The position numbers were made by a program, and so were the translations under genes. Shown in pieces: positions 47,219 through 56,223 of a stretch of DNA of 56,472 nucleotides. The notes below the pieces were generated by a model, which searched no databases, was not told the DNA's origin, and saw nothing but the letters and a program-made list of their open reading frames with translations. Position 1 is the first letter of the stretch; the number at the start of each line of letters is the position of its first letter. Source of the DNA: Planctomycetota bacterium (GTDB lineage: Bacteria > Planctomycetota > Planctomycetia > Pirellulales > Pirellulaceae); contig JAQCHP010000014.1 in the NCBI GenBank assembly GCA_027619595.1, positions 1 through 56,472 of the forward strand, given 5' to 3'.

Positions 47219-48300
47219 CTAGGCCGCCGAGAAAATCGATGCGGACGAGGTGGAGCAGCACGCCCAGCAGTGGGACTAGCTGACCACACGCTATCGTTGA
47301 TGCCAAGGCTTGTGGAGGGAAATGAATCGCCGGCAGCAGGGTGTCGCAGTGCTAGGGTTTCTAGCTCAAGCTTCAAGAGTCGCTGACGAAGCTCATCGCA
47401 AGAGATCGGCCGGCGCAAGGGTTCCTTTTTCAACATGTCGCAGACCAGATCCGACACGCTGACGGGAATCTCGTTCCACAGGTGATGCGGCGGAGTGACC
47501 GGACAAGTGAGGTGAGCGGTTACCCATTGTCCAGCCGAGCGACACCGGTGTGGATGCCGACCGACCAACATTTCGTACAGCGTAATTCCAAGACTATAAA
47601 TGTCGCTCTGGTGCGTTACTTGACTTCGAAGCACGAGTCGCTCAGGAGCCATGTAGGCCAAAGAACCTCCGTGCTGACTCGGTTGGGCTGGAGTCGACAT
47701 TCGACACGCCATACCCAGATCCAATAACGTGGCATGACCATCCGCGGTGACGTGCAGGTTCTCTGGTTTTATGTCACCGTGAACCCAGCCCGCCCCATGC
47801 AGGACGGCTAAAGCTTCGGTAGCCTGCCTCATAATCCAAAGTGCGTGCGGTATCATGAACCGACCAACTCGCGCGATGGATTCCGACACCAAAGCTCCGC
47901 GTAACCGCGGCATGAGGAGATACGACAATCCACGCGAATCGATTTTTCCGTCTAAGACGGGAACGAGGTGTGGATGCGATAGTTCTTGGCCGAGCTGCTT
48001 TTCCAAGGCAAGCGACTTCAGGATGTGGTCATCGGAAGCGTATTTTGGTTGCAAAAGCTTAATTGCATAGTCGGCCGGACTGCCAACCCAAGTCGCCACT
48101 GGACGCGCCGCCCAAACTGAACTGTAACTGCCCGACCCTAAGTGTTCCGTAAGCAACCATGAGTCCACCACCGTTTGCGCGGGAATTCGTACACCCGTAC
48201 TCCGGCCGTCGCTCGTCCGATTGTCCGGCAACTTTGCAGCCGGAGCACTTTCGTCCGACGTTAAGCCCACGGTCGACGGGGCAGCAAGAGTCTGTCTCAT
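47215..48300 (-). CDS. Serine/threonine protein kinase, non-RD type
   Basis: A 361-residue protein, kinase domain about 48-310. The Gly-rich loop is LGSGSYSSVW, the ATP lysine Lys81 (DYAIKLL), the catalytic loop HGDIKPEN (174-181) and the metal-binding motif DLG (194-196) in place of DFG. APE is present as MAPERL. The residue before the catalytic Asp is Gly (HGD, not HRD), so it is a non-RD kinase, which usually does not need activation-loop phosphorylation. There is no transmembrane segment or sensor domain; the ~50-residue C-terminal tail is Ser/Pro/Arg-rich. Substrates are unknown. It is followed by xylB from the other strand, and its promoter region contains two copies of AGGATGAGCGG 29 bases apart (48316, 48345). 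Confidence 0.93.
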   Translation of the reverse strand: MRQTLAAPSTVGLTSDESAPAAKLPDNRTSDGRSTGVRIPAQTVVDSWLLTEHLGSGSYSSVWAARPVATWVGSPADYAIKLLQPKYASDDHILKSLALEKQLGQELSHPHLVPVLDGKIDSRGLSYLLMPRLRGALVSESIARVGRFMIPHALWIMRQATEALAVLHGAGWVHGDIKPENLHVTADGHATLLDLGMACRMSTPAQPSQHGGSLAYMAPERLVLRSQVTHQSDIYSLGITLYEMLVGRHPHRCRSAGQWVTAHLTCPVTPPHHLWNEIPVSVSDLVCDMLKKEPLRRPISCDELRQRLLKLELETLALRHPAAGDSFPSTSLGINDSVWSASPTAGRAAPPRPHRFSRRPS

Positions 48301-48422
48301 GGAGGCGATGGGGTCAGGATGAGCGGCTTGGTCGTTACGAAGCCAGGATGAGCGGTTTGCCGGTCGACGAAGCGATCGGTTCCTTAGTCAAATCGACCGT
48401 GCAACGGGATAAATTGAACCGT

Positions 48423-49184
48423 TTAGGGCGGAACCGGGCCAGAGAGGAAGGGCTCACTTAAGACGATCGCCGAAATCAGTTCCTGAAAGCGATTACCACT
48501 GCTAGCACTTTTCAGTTGAATTGCATTCACGGCACATCGGTCGGCCGGTTGCAACCCACGTCCGAGCGCATAAACCATCAGCTTTTCGGTCAAACACCGT
48601 ACGAATGCCTCCCGATAGTGCGTGGCCAAAACTTGTGTCAGTTCGTGCGGACCATTGAACTGCAGTCCGTTCGGCAACTCGCCCTGTGCGTCGACCGGAA
48701 ATTCTCCGTCACTGTCGCGCCACTGGCCGATTGCCGAAAAGTTCTCCAATCCGAATCCTAAGGCATCCATCTGAAGGTGACAGACTGCGCAAGCGGGGTT
48801 CGACCGATGCTGTTCCATTCTTTGACGAATCGAGCCAGTCGCGACACTTCCGTCGTTCAGTTGGGGAACGTTCGGCGGTGGTGGGGGCGGCGGTTCACCC
48901 AAGATATTCTCCAGTACCCATTTCCCGCGTTTTACCGGCGATGTACGTGTTGGGTTGGAGGTGACCAGCAAGACGCTGGCGTGTGTCACAATGCCTCGAC
49001 GCGTTTCGGGAAGCTCCACACGTCGGAATTGATCGCCCCGAACACCGGTGATTCCGTAAAAATTTGCTAGTTCCTCATTCACAAACGAAAAGTCGGCCGA
49101 AAGGAATTCTTGGACGTTACGATTTTCGCTTAGTATTGACGCGAACACACGTATCGTTTCCTCTCGCATCGCGTAGCGCCGCAT
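48423..49184 (-). CDS. DUF1588/DUF1585 cytochrome, C-terminal fragment (frameshifted from its N-terminal part)
   Basis: A 253-residue frame whose apparent ATG (49184) is internal to a larger gene. It begins RYAMREETIRVFASILSENRNVQEFLSADFSFVNEELANFYGI, the middle of a DUF1592/1588 protein. DUF1588 follows, with GIVTHASVLLVTSNPTRTSPVKRGKWVLENILGEPPPPPP, a haem c-like CAVCH in NPACAVCHLQMDALGFGLENFSAIG, and then DUF1585 (LPNGLQFNGPHELTQVLATHYREAFVRCLTEKLMVYALGR). The preceding fragment ends LLDVRSPDPRQFPQLNAALR and then loses family similarity within the overlap. A one-base indel near 49160-49195 splits what was one gene, about 48423-50337. Confidence 0.85.
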   Translation of the reverse strand: MRRYAMREETIRVFASILSENRNVQEFLSADFSFVNEELANFYGITGVRGDQFRRVELPETRRGIVTHASVLLVTSNPTRTSPVKRGKWVLENILGEPPPPPPPNVPQLNDGSVATGSIRQRMEQHRSNPACAVCHLQMDALGFGLENFSAIGQWRDSDGEFPVDAQGELPNGLQFNGPHELTQVLATHYREAFVRCLTEKLMVYALGRGLQPADRCAVNAIQLKSASSGNRFQELISAIVLSEPFLSGPVPP

Positions 49185-50337
49185 TCAATTGTGGGAATTG
49201 GCGAGGATCAGGTGATCGAACATCGAGTAGACGTAGTTGCAGCCACTGCCCGGAAAAGTTCTCCACAAACGCGGCCGCTTTGGGATCTTGGACCATACGT
49301 AAAGTTTCCCGGCGCAGTATTGCCGGTTCGTGCAATCGATCTTGTCGAGCCAATTGAAGAAGTTGTTCGTCGGGCAGACTGCTCCACAAAAAATACGAAA
49401 GGCGACTAGCAAGCGTCCAGTCGTTCAGCCAACCTCTGCGTCCATCACGATCGATCGCCGGCTCAGCCGACTCTGTCCGGAACAAAAAATTGGGAGACAC
49501 CAAGATGGAAGTACACGCAGATTGTACGGAATCCTGCGAAGGCTCTCCGCGACGTGGTGCCGCACGAACCAATTCCGCTAGGTTTTGCACTTCGAGTTTT
49601 GTGAGCGGCCGCCGAAAAGCCCGTTCGGCGAACTCCAAGATATTTCTCCCGTGGGGAGCCCCAAGATCGCCCTGTTCTTCGGCGGGGTGCACCAAAATTC
49701 GTAGCCGCAGTTTTGAATCATTCAATACGCGATTCACCAAATTTTCCGCCGCTTCCAAATACTTTTCGAACAACAGTGGTGAAACCGAAAGTACATCGGC
49801 CACGTTGTCGAACCCGTATCCGACGTCATCCGACGGGAAATCGGCGGCAGGTTGCCAATCGACTCCCAATAGGTCGCGCAACGTAAGATTTTCGGTCCGA
49901 TTGATCCGCCGCACAGCCACATAGGGCATCCTGAGAGCTTTGCTGCAGTCGAACGATTGGAGTTCCTGTTCGATAGCTGCGACGAGCATTGACCTCTTGT
50001 CAACTGGCGGTTGAAGCGAGTCGGGAGGTGGCATACGCCCACTGCGCACCATTTTCTGCACGGAACTCCACAGTCCATACTCCTCTTGCACGTGACTGTG
50101 CGTCGCAAATCGATCTAGGGAAATACTCCCTTCGGCGTCGCTGCCACTGTGGCAATCGAGACAATAGGTTTGCAAGAATGGCTGGATCGATTCCACAAAC
50201 GATGGCTGATTGGGAATTGAATCGTCGCCCCGGGCGGTTCCAATCGGATAGCCAATGCAAATCGTGACGCAAGCAACGAATCGAATTGATTTCCGAATCC
50301 GACTGTGCCGTCGAAATTGCATGTCACGCAACCTCAT
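49117..50337 (-). CDS. DUF1592 cytochrome, N-terminal fragment, overlapping the ABC permease
   Basis: The start is well supported: the ATG (50335-50337) overlaps the permease stop as ATGA. Signal peptide to about 37, then a PSCyt-type haem site CLDCH (about 59-63) in FLQTYCLDCHSGSDAEGSISLDRF, with a likely Met ligand at GRMPPP. DUF1587/1592-type blocks follow: MPYVAVRRINRTENLTLRDLLGVDW and FAERAFRRPLTKLEVQNLAELVRAA. The C-terminal ~15 residues (DARGNDTCVRVNTKRKS) are out of frame. Together with the downstream fragment this is one ~640-residue planctomycete exported cytochrome. It sits as the last gene of the ABC importer operon. Confidence 0.85.
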   Translation of the reverse strand: MRLRDMQFRRHSRIRKSIRFVACVTICIGYPIGTARGDDSIPNQPSFVESIQPFLQTYCLDCHSGSDAEGSISLDRFATHSHVQEEYGLWSSVQKMVRSGRMPPPDSLQPPVDKRSMLVAAIEQELQSFDCSKALRMPYVAVRRINRTENLTLRDLLGVDWQPAADFPSDDVGYGFDNVADVLSVSPLLFEKYLEAAENLVNRVLNDSKLRLRILVHPAEEQGDLGAPHGRNILEFAERAFRRPLTKLEVQNLAELVRAAPRRGEPSQDSVQSACTSILVSPNFLFRTESAEPAIDRDGRRGWLNDWTLASRLSYFLWSSLPDEQLLQLARQDRLHEPAILRRETLRMVQDPKAAAFVENFSGQWLQLRLLDVRSPDPRQFPQLNAALRDARGNDTCVRVNTKRKS

Positions 50338-51854
50338 GAATGGTCAGCTGCGCGGCGGGCCAGTTGCCGCCGTACATTCCATTTTTTGAGCGACTCGTCC
50401 GCGATAACACCGGCCAGAATCACCGCACCGATAATGGCAAACTGCAGTGTGTCAGAAATTCGCATGAGCACAATCAAGTTGTAGAGTACCTGCATCAGGG
50501 CGGTGCCGATGACAACGCCAAGAATACCCCCTTCGCCACCACGCAAGCTACAACCGCCAAGCACAGCGGCGGCAATCGCATACAATTCGAAGAAATTTCC
50601 GAAACTGGACGGAGATACAGAATTTGCGTCCAAGGCAAACAGCATACCTCCTAAGGCCGCCAGGCTCGTACAAATCACATAAGCGACGATTGTCATGCGA
50701 CCGGTGTTAATGCCTGAGTATTCCGCCGCCTGACGACTTCGACCAAGGGCGAGCATATAGCGTCCCCAAATCGTTTTTCCCAAAAAGAAGGCCGCTAGGC
50801 ATGCTACACCCAAAAGGATAAAAAACGGGTTGGGGACACCAAACTTGAAACCACCGTCATCGCCGGCCGCAATCATGGCCTTGCCCGTTGCGACAACGCG
50901 CAGCGTGGCGTCGTATTCGTTGCCGAATCCCTGTGGCTGATCGTTGACCAGCCAGCGAGAAATCCCGCGGTAAAACAGCAGTCCGCATAGCGTAACAACA
51001 AACGGTTGTAATCCAATTTTCGTGATCAAAATACCATGGATCCAGCCAAGTGCCGCACCGATTGCAAGAACGAGTGTGACCGCCATTACGATCGACATGC
51101 GCTGAGATCGATACAGCGGCAACGCCACCCACTGAGAATCAAGTTGTTGTTCGAAAGCCCCTTGCAAAGTCATGTGCGTCATCGAACCCGCGGATTCGAC
51201 GCTGGATATGGGCAGTTGCTTGAACCCGGAAGTTGCGTGGATCAACACCACCTGATCACGGGGTCGAACAGGATGTTGCCCCATCACGGTAACTTCCGCG
51301 AGACTCCCGTTTTGGGTGTTCCGCGGCTTCGACGATTCGACGGGAAAAACTCGCGCGACATAACCGAGCGAGTCGTCTTTGCTAAAAGGTTGGTCCACCG
51401 TAACAACGGTGGTTGTCTTCGCTTTACCGTCCAGTTCTACCGATCGTTGTTCAACATCAACCACAGTACGAACAGCGGCTTCCGCACGGCGCCCCCCGTA
51501 ATACCGAATGCGGTCGCCCGGCGAAACGACACTTACATTGGCAGGCAGCATGAGTTGCTTCTCAGCTGCAACCACTGCGTAAACGGGCGTTTGATCCGAG
51601 GGAAGGTGACTGACTCGCAAGAACATCGCTAGTAAGCATCCAGCCAAACAAACTACCGAACCGATAGAGAGGTCGATGCCAGATGTAATAATGACAAATG
51701 CCACGCCGATTCCCAGGACACCGTAAAGGGCAGTGCGTCTGAGCAGATTCTCAATATTGTTGCCGGTCAAGAAAGATTCGGGTACGGTGATTGCGAGCAG
51801 TCCGCACAGGACCAACAGCAACATCAGAATCCCAAAGACTTTAATACGTAACAC
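50334..51854 (-). CDS. Ribose-type ABC importer permease with a large inserted domain
   Basis: 506 residues, against about 320 for RbsC-like permeases. I start at the GTG at 51854, with AAGGG eight bases upstream and just after the ATPase stop; a longer TTG start at 51893 is possible. The first helices contain the family block TSGIDLSIGSVVCLAG. About 170 residues of mainly hydrophilic, beta-like sequence (about 80-252, nt 51099-51617) are then inserted. The core resumes at IVMAVTLVLAIGAALGWIHGILITKIGLQPFVVTLCGLLFYRG and continues to the usual end, including GRSRQAAEYSGIN and GGCSLRGGEGGILGVVIG. The insert probably faces outside the membrane, but topology is not proven. Its stop overlaps the DUF1592 start. 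Confidence 0.92.
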   Translation of the reverse strand: MLRIKVFGILMLLLVLCGLLAITVPESFLTGNNIENLLRRTALYGVLGIGVAFVIITSGIDLSIGSVVCLAGCLLAMFLRVSHLPSDQTPVYAVVAAEKQLMLPANVSVVSPGDRIRYYGGRRAEAAVRTVVDVEQRSVELDGKAKTTTVVTVDQPFSKDDSLGYVARVFPVESSKPRNTQNGSLAEVTVMGQHPVRPRDQVVLIHATSGFKQLPISSVESAGSMTHMTLQGAFEQQLDSQWVALPLYRSQRMSIVMAVTLVLAIGAALGWIHGILITKIGLQPFVVTLCGLLFYRGISRWLVNDQPQGFGNEYDATLRVVATGKAMIAAGDDGGFKFGVPNPFFILLGVACLAAFFLGKTIWGRYMLALGRSRQAAEYSGINTGRMTIVAYVICTSLAALGGMLFALDANSVSPSSFGNFFELYAIAAAVLGGCSLRGGEGGILGVVIGTALMQVLYNLIVLMRISDTLQFAIIGAVILAGVIADESLKKWNVRRQLARRAADHS

Positions 51855-51870
51855 TGTCGATACCCTTCTT

Positions 51871-53376
51871 TTAGTGCTTGCCACCGGTGGCAAGCTGCAG
51901 AATCGCCTCTTCGGTCATCTCACCGCGTGGCAGTTCGCCCGTCATCCGTCCTTCATGCATGACGAGTACGCGATCCGCCATGCCCAAGATTTCTTCCATT
52001 TCACTACTGACAAAGAGAATCGCCATCCCCTGTTCCGCCAGGGACTCAATTAATCCATAGATCTCCTCTTTAGCCCCCACGTCGATGCCACGAGTCGGCT
52101 CATCGAGCAACAGTACCTTGGGTGCCCCGCTCAGCCATTTTCCCATCACAACCTTTTGTTGGTTGCCACCGGACAAGAACTGGGTAGCTTGTTCGTGAGA
52201 GGGAGTGCGGATGTGGAGGAGCTGGACCATGCGCGCCGTATCGTCAGCTTCTTGACGTTGATTCACGAGTCCTGCGCGGAGCTGATTTCGGCGCAGGCCG
52301 GCCAAACCAATATTGTGTCGAACGGACATTTCCAGCACGAGTCCATGTTGCTTTCGATCTTCGGGAACGAGGGCCACGCCAAGTTGAATTGCGTCTCGCG
52401 GCGAGTCCAAAATGGCCACCTTACCGTCGATGCGTACTTCACCCGAGACTTGACGATCAATTCCAAATAACGTTCGCAACAATTCGGTCCGCCCGGCACC
52501 CACCAGGCCCGCTAGGCCCACGATCTCGCCACTTCGAACCGACAGGTTGATCGGATGTTTCGGCCATGTCGCTGTTACCAGTTCCTTTGCCTGCAACAAC
52601 ACCGGTCCCGGCTGTCGCTTTTTGCGACAATAGAACTGCTGGACGTCGCGTCCCACCATCATGCGAACCATTCGGTCGCGAGAGATTTCATTGCCCATCA
52701 GTTCGCCAGCGTTCTGGCCGTCGCGTAAAACTGTAACGCGGTCGGCGAGATCCAAGACTTCTCCCAATCGGTGCGAAATATATACCACACTAACCCCGCG
52801 CCCCTTGAGTTGTCGGATCACATCAAAAAGACATCGTGATTCTGACGCGGAGAGACTCGATGTCGGCTCGTCCATGATCAACACACGTGCATCCACCGAC
52901 AGCGCCTTGGCAATTTCAACCATCTGTTGTTGTCCGATCGACAGGTCTTTAACGATCGTTGATGGTTGGACTTCAAGCCCAACCATTCGCAGGTATTGCT
53001 CTGCTTGTTGATAAAGTTCCCGACGATGAATACAACCCCAATAATTGAACTCGCGACCAAGAAATACGTTGGCTGCCACATCGAGATTGTCAGCCAGATT
53101 AAGCTCTTGATGAATGAGCGCTATGCCAAGTCGCAAGGCATCGGTTACCGACTGCAACTGAACCTGGCGTCCGTCGATTTCCAAGGAGCCCGAATCAGCG
53201 GGTTGAACGCCGGCCAACACTTTCATTAAGGTGCTCTTGCCGGCGCCATTCTCGCCTACGATCGCCAGAACCTCCCCCTTGGCCAGAGTAAGGTCAACAC
53301 CCCGTAAGGCGCGCACCCCAGGAAAGGACTTGGTGATCCCACGGGCCACAAGCAGAGGAGGCGTTATGTCGGTCAT
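51871..53376 (-). CDS. ABC importer ATPase with two nucleotide-binding domains (RbsA-like)
   Basis: A 501-residue cytoplasmic ATPase of the ribose/xylose/galactose (CUT2) class. Domain 1 has Walker A GENGAGKST (41-49), signature LSIGQQQMVEIAKAL and Walker B VLIMDEPTS. In domain 2, the Walker A position reads GLVGAGRTE, degenerate as is usual for this class, while signature LSGGNQQKVVMGKWL and Walker B VLLLDEPTRG are intact. The ATG at 53376 lies 12 bases after the binding-protein stop, and the permease starts 16 bases after its own stop. The three genes form a compact operon. The sugar cannot be told from the ATPase. Confidence 0.95.
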   Translation of the reverse strand: MTDITPPLLVARGITKSFPGVRALRGVDLTLAKGEVLAIVGENGAGKSTLMKVLAGVQPADSGSLEIDGRQVQLQSVTDALRLGIALIHQELNLADNLDVAANVFLGREFNYWGCIHRRELYQQAEQYLRMVGLEVQPSTIVKDLSIGQQQMVEIAKALSVDARVLIMDEPTSSLSASESRCLFDVIRQLKGRGVSVVYISHRLGEVLDLADRVTVLRDGQNAGELMGNEISRDRMVRMMVGRDVQQFYCRKKRQPGPVLLQAKELVTATWPKHPINLSVRSGEIVGLAGLVGAGRTELLRTLFGIDRQVSGEVRIDGKVAILDSPRDAIQLGVALVPEDRKQHGLVLEMSVRHNIGLAGLRRNQLRAGLVNQRQEADDTARMVQLLHIRTPSHEQATQFLSGGNQQKVVMGKWLSGAPKVLLLDEPTRGIDVGAKEEIYGLIESLAEQGMAILFVSSEMEEILGMADRVLVMHEGRMTGELPRGEMTEEAILQLATGGKH

Positions 53377-53388
53377 AAGTGGGATCGA

Positions 53389-54504
53389 TCAGTTGCCTGC
53401 CGTCTTGTTCTTCAGGTCATCCCAATACGCATCCACGTTGTCGATCCGAATCTGACGTGGCGGAATGTCAATGAACTTCGCCGCGGGCTGTTCTTCTCGC
53501 AAGATTGAAGCCAACGCCTTCACGGATTGGTAGCCATATTCATAGGGATTCTGCACGACGGTGCCGTGACAATGGCCGTCCCTGATGGCTTGCAACGTAA
53601 CCGAGTTCTCATCAAACGCGATTAGCTTGATCTGTCCAAGCTTACCGGCTTGTTTAATTGCTTCAAAGCAAACCGGTGGGTTATATTCGAACAAACCGAC
53701 CATGGCGTTCATATCCGCATACGTGTTGATCGCGTCTTCGGCCTTTTGCTTGGCGACTTCCGGCTTACCCTGGTCGGTCAACGTCGCCAAGATCGTGTAC
53801 TTGTCGCCAGAAACTAAGTTCTGGGGATCGTCATCATGTACACCCGGCCCACCAGTCCGCCCCAACAGCTCATCAATAATCCCTTGACGACGGTATTTAG
53901 CATTGTCTTGCTCCAATCGCCCCACAAACAGAACAACTTTTCCACCTTGCGGCAGGGCTTCCTTGATGAGTTCTCCACACATGCGTCCGGCGCGATAGTT
54001 GTCCATGCCAATGTACAACAGGCGGTTTGAATTGGGAGCGTCGGAATCGTGAGTAATCAACGGCACTTTCGCCGCCACCTCGTTAAGAAATCCAACTTGA
54101 TCGTCCGCAGCGAGTGGACTAATCGCAATCCCCTTCACGCCACTGCTCAGGAGATCCTCCACAATTCGCTTTTGTTCTACCGCCGTTGCTTCTTGCGGCA
54201 TCTTGACGTCGACCTTAACGTTAAATTCTTTTTCTGCATCGTTGCAACCCACCTCCGCAATTTTCCAAAAGTCGGCGATTTGGTTGGTGACAAAGGCAAC
54301 CGTCGGACGATCGGCAGAGTCATCCGCCAGTGACGACGAGGTACCACCTTCATCAGAGCCAGATTTGTGCGATGTTACAGCAGCGTCCGGTGCGTTAACA
54401 TTCGTCGGACGGCATCCTACGAGCAACAGGATCCCGCACAAGAAACTCGTCACAAAACCAGGGGTCCAACCGAGCGTAATCATTGGGATCGTCGTTTTTT
54501 TCAT
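53389..54504 (-). CDS. Ribose-type periplasmic sugar-binding lipoprotein
   Basis: A 371-residue protein. The frame opens at 54555, but the ATG at 54504 (MKKTTIPMITLG) follows GGAAAGGGA and gives a proper lipoprotein signal with lipobox LVGC (Cys31). A Ser/Asp-rich linker (32-65) precedes a periplasmic-binding type 1 fold: RPTVAFVTNQIADFWKIAEVGCNDAEKEF, IVEDLLSSGVKGIAISPLAAD, PLITHDSDAPNSNRLLYIGMDNYRAGR and GLFEYNPPVCFEAIKQAGKLGQIKLIAFDEN, then CHGTVVQNPYEYGYQSVKAL. This is the RbsB-like group. It is the first gene of the importer operon and diverges from the phosphodiesterase gene across 108 bases that should hold both promoters. The substrate is probably a pentose or hexose. Confidence 0.93.
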   Translation of the reverse strand: MKKTTIPMITLGWTPGFVTSFLCGILLLVGCRPTNVNAPDAAVTSHKSGSDEGGTSSSLADDSADRPTVAFVTNQIADFWKIAEVGCNDAEKEFNVKVDVKMPQEATAVEQKRIVEDLLSSGVKGIAISPLAADDQVGFLNEVAAKVPLITHDSDAPNSNRLLYIGMDNYRAGRMCGELIKEALPQGGKVVLFVGRLEQDNAKYRRQGIIDELLGRTGGPGVHDDDPQNLVSGDKYTILATLTDQGKPEVAKQKAEDAINTYADMNAMVGLFEYNPPVCFEAIKQAGKLGQIKLIAFDENSVTLQAIRDGHCHGTVVQNPYEYGYQSVKALASILREEQPAAKFIDIPPRQIRIDNVDAYWDDLKNKTAGN

Positions 54505-54612
54505 GGGTCCCTTTCCGGAACTCGCTGGCATACAAACAGTTACGGCGTCAGGCACCGATTGTATCTTGGTGAAAATTTCGCGGCAAGTCCCAAGGGGGAC
54601 GGAGAACCTCCT

Positions 54613-55143
54613 ATGATTCGGATCGGCTTATTGTCGGATACCCACGGCTACTTGGATCCACTTGTTTGGGACTACTTGGACGACCGGGATGAGATCTGGC
54701 ACGCCGGCGATTTTGGTGGTGCCGACGTAGTCCAGCAGCTCCAGGCTGCGGGAAAACCACTCAGGGGCGTGTTTGGCAATATTGACGACGAAGTCGTGCG
54801 TGCTGAGTTCCCGGAACACCTGCGATTCCTTTGCGAGCAAGTCCCCGTCTGGATGACGCACATTGGCGGCCAACCGGGGCGATTTCCGCGGGACCTCCTG
54901 GCGACTCTCCAAGCAAATGGTCCCCGCCTTTTTATCTGTGGACATTCGCACATATTACAGGTTGGTCGTGACAAGTCGTTGGGAAATATGCTTTGTTTGA
55001 ATCCAGGAGCTGCCGGACACCATGGATTTCACACCCTACGAACGATGCTTCGCTTCGAAATCGATGGCCCCCAGGTCCGCGCGATGCAGGTAGTTGAATT
55101 AGGACCCCGCGGGAGAAAAACTCCCGCCGCGATTGTTTCTTAG
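54613..55143 (+). CDS. YfcE/MJ0936-type metallophosphoesterase
   Basis: A 176-residue cytoplasmic enzyme from the ATG at 54613; the frame is open further upstream but without family similarity. The calcineurin-like motifs are complete: LLSDTHG (Asp9, His11), HAGDFGG (Asp33), GNIDDE (Asn56), a His in MTHIGG, and CGHSH with LNPGAAG near the end. Members of this group hydrolyse phosphodiesters with two metal ions; the natural substrate is usually unknown. It diverges from the sugar importer. The DUF218 gene starts 51 bases downstream, so these two may be co-transcribed. Confidence 0.93.
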   Translation: MIRIGLLSDTHGYLDPLVWDYLDDRDEIWHAGDFGGADVVQQLQAAGKPLRGVFGNIDDEVVRAEFPEHLRFLCEQVPVWMTHIGGQPGRFPRDLLATLQANGPRLFICGHSHILQVGRDKSLGNMLCLNPGAAGHHGFHTLRTMLRFEIDGPQVRAMQVVELGPRGRKTPAAIVS

Positions 55144-55193
55144 CCCCTCGACCAGCGGCGAATACGCATCTCCCGAGCAACGGTACCAGCACG

Positions 55194-56099
55194 ATGGACA
55201 TTCCTACCCCGATACAACCTGATTCAGCGCAAGTGCCCCCCCCTGCCGAACTTGCTCGAAGTCGCGCCGTAAAGAAATCAATTGTTTTCGTTGTCATCGT
55301 TTCCGTTCTGACGATGAGCGTGGTATCGAGCACGTCCAATCGTATGCTTTGGGAGAAACTGTTAACGCAGGCCGTCATGCCGTGTTCCATCGTATTTGCC
55401 GCCCTCTTGATCGCGTCGGTGTATGCGTTCATTCGCATCAACCGGTTCGCGGGATGGACGATGGTTGCTGTCTGTTGTACCTACAACCTCTTCGGCAATG
55501 TCTGGATTGGTTCGTGGCTCCTAAGCACATTAGAAGCACCCTACAAGAACCTGCGCCCCCTAGATGGCCCGCGTTACGACGTACTAGTCGTCCTGGGGGG
55601 AGGCACTAACACAGGCGCACATGGCGTCGCCCAATTGGGAACGTCGTCAGGAGATCGTGTCATGTTGGCTGCTCGCCTCTACCACCGGGGCCTGGCAGGA
55701 AAAATTGTTTGCACGGGCACCCTTCTTTCGGGTCCATCTGCGCTTCGCAACGTGAGCCCAGGGGAGGAGGCTCGTTCGATCCTTATGGACGTAAGTATCC
55801 CGACCTCGGCGCTCCAATCAGGAGAAGGCCGCAATACATTCGAAGAGATCCAGTACTTGAAACAAGAATTGCCGAAATTTGGCGAAAATCCTCGTATTGG
55901 ACTGCTTACGTCGGCTTGGCACCTGGACCGAGCAATGCGTCTGGCGCTCGACGCCGATTTGCACGTGGAACCTGTCCCGTCCGACTTTGGCTCCGTTCGC
56001 TATCCATACCACCTGATCTATGGCTTGCCAAATCCAGACGGATTCCGGATGGTCCAATGCGCCCTCAAAGAGTACTTAGCAAAAATCGTCGGACGTTAA
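55194..56099 (+). CDS. DUF218 (ElyC/SanA/YdcF-like) membrane protein
   Basis: A 301-residue protein. The N-terminal part has two or three hydrophobic helices (about 29-46, 60-80, 84-108). The DUF218 domain follows, starting VLVVLGGG (about 128), with AARLYHRGLAGKIVCTG, VSPGEEARSILMDVSIPTSALQSGEGRNTFEEIQYLKQEL, IGLLTSAWHLDRAMRLALDADL and PYHLIYGLPNPDGF. Relatives in E. coli (ElyC, SanA) are linked to cell-envelope integrity; the reaction is not known. The Glu-Glu-x-x-x-T-x-E block and TSAWHLDRA are the usual conserved residues. It ends 125 bases before a small lipoprotein gene. Confidence 0.88.
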   Translation: MDIPTPIQPDSAQVPPPAELARSRAVKKSIVFVVIVSVLTMSVVSSTSNRMLWEKLLTQAVMPCSIVFAALLIASVYAFIRINRFAGWTMVAVCCTYNLFGNVWIGSWLLSTLEAPYKNLRPLDGPRYDVLVVLGGGTNTGAHGVAQLGTSSGDRVMLAARLYHRGLAGKIVCTGTLLSGPSALRNVSPGEEARSILMDVSIPTSALQSGEGRNTFEEIQYLKQELPKFGENPRIGLLTSAWHLDRAMRLALDADLHVEPVPSDFGSVRYPYHLIYGLPNPDGFRMVQCALKEYLAKIVGR

Positions 56100-56223
56100 A
56101 GACCGAGTACGCTGCCTCGGCATCAATCCGCAACGAGCGTTTCCTGGCTGGTGTCCTCACGAGTGATCAAGGAAGGTACGTCGCTGTTGCGGAATTCATC
56201 TTTCATGCAAGATCGCCTTAGAA

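Noticed and set aside
48159-48461. Plus-strand frame across the kinase promoter
   Set aside because: It runs antisense through the kinase start and the repeat AGGATGAGCGG, without start signals or family similarity.
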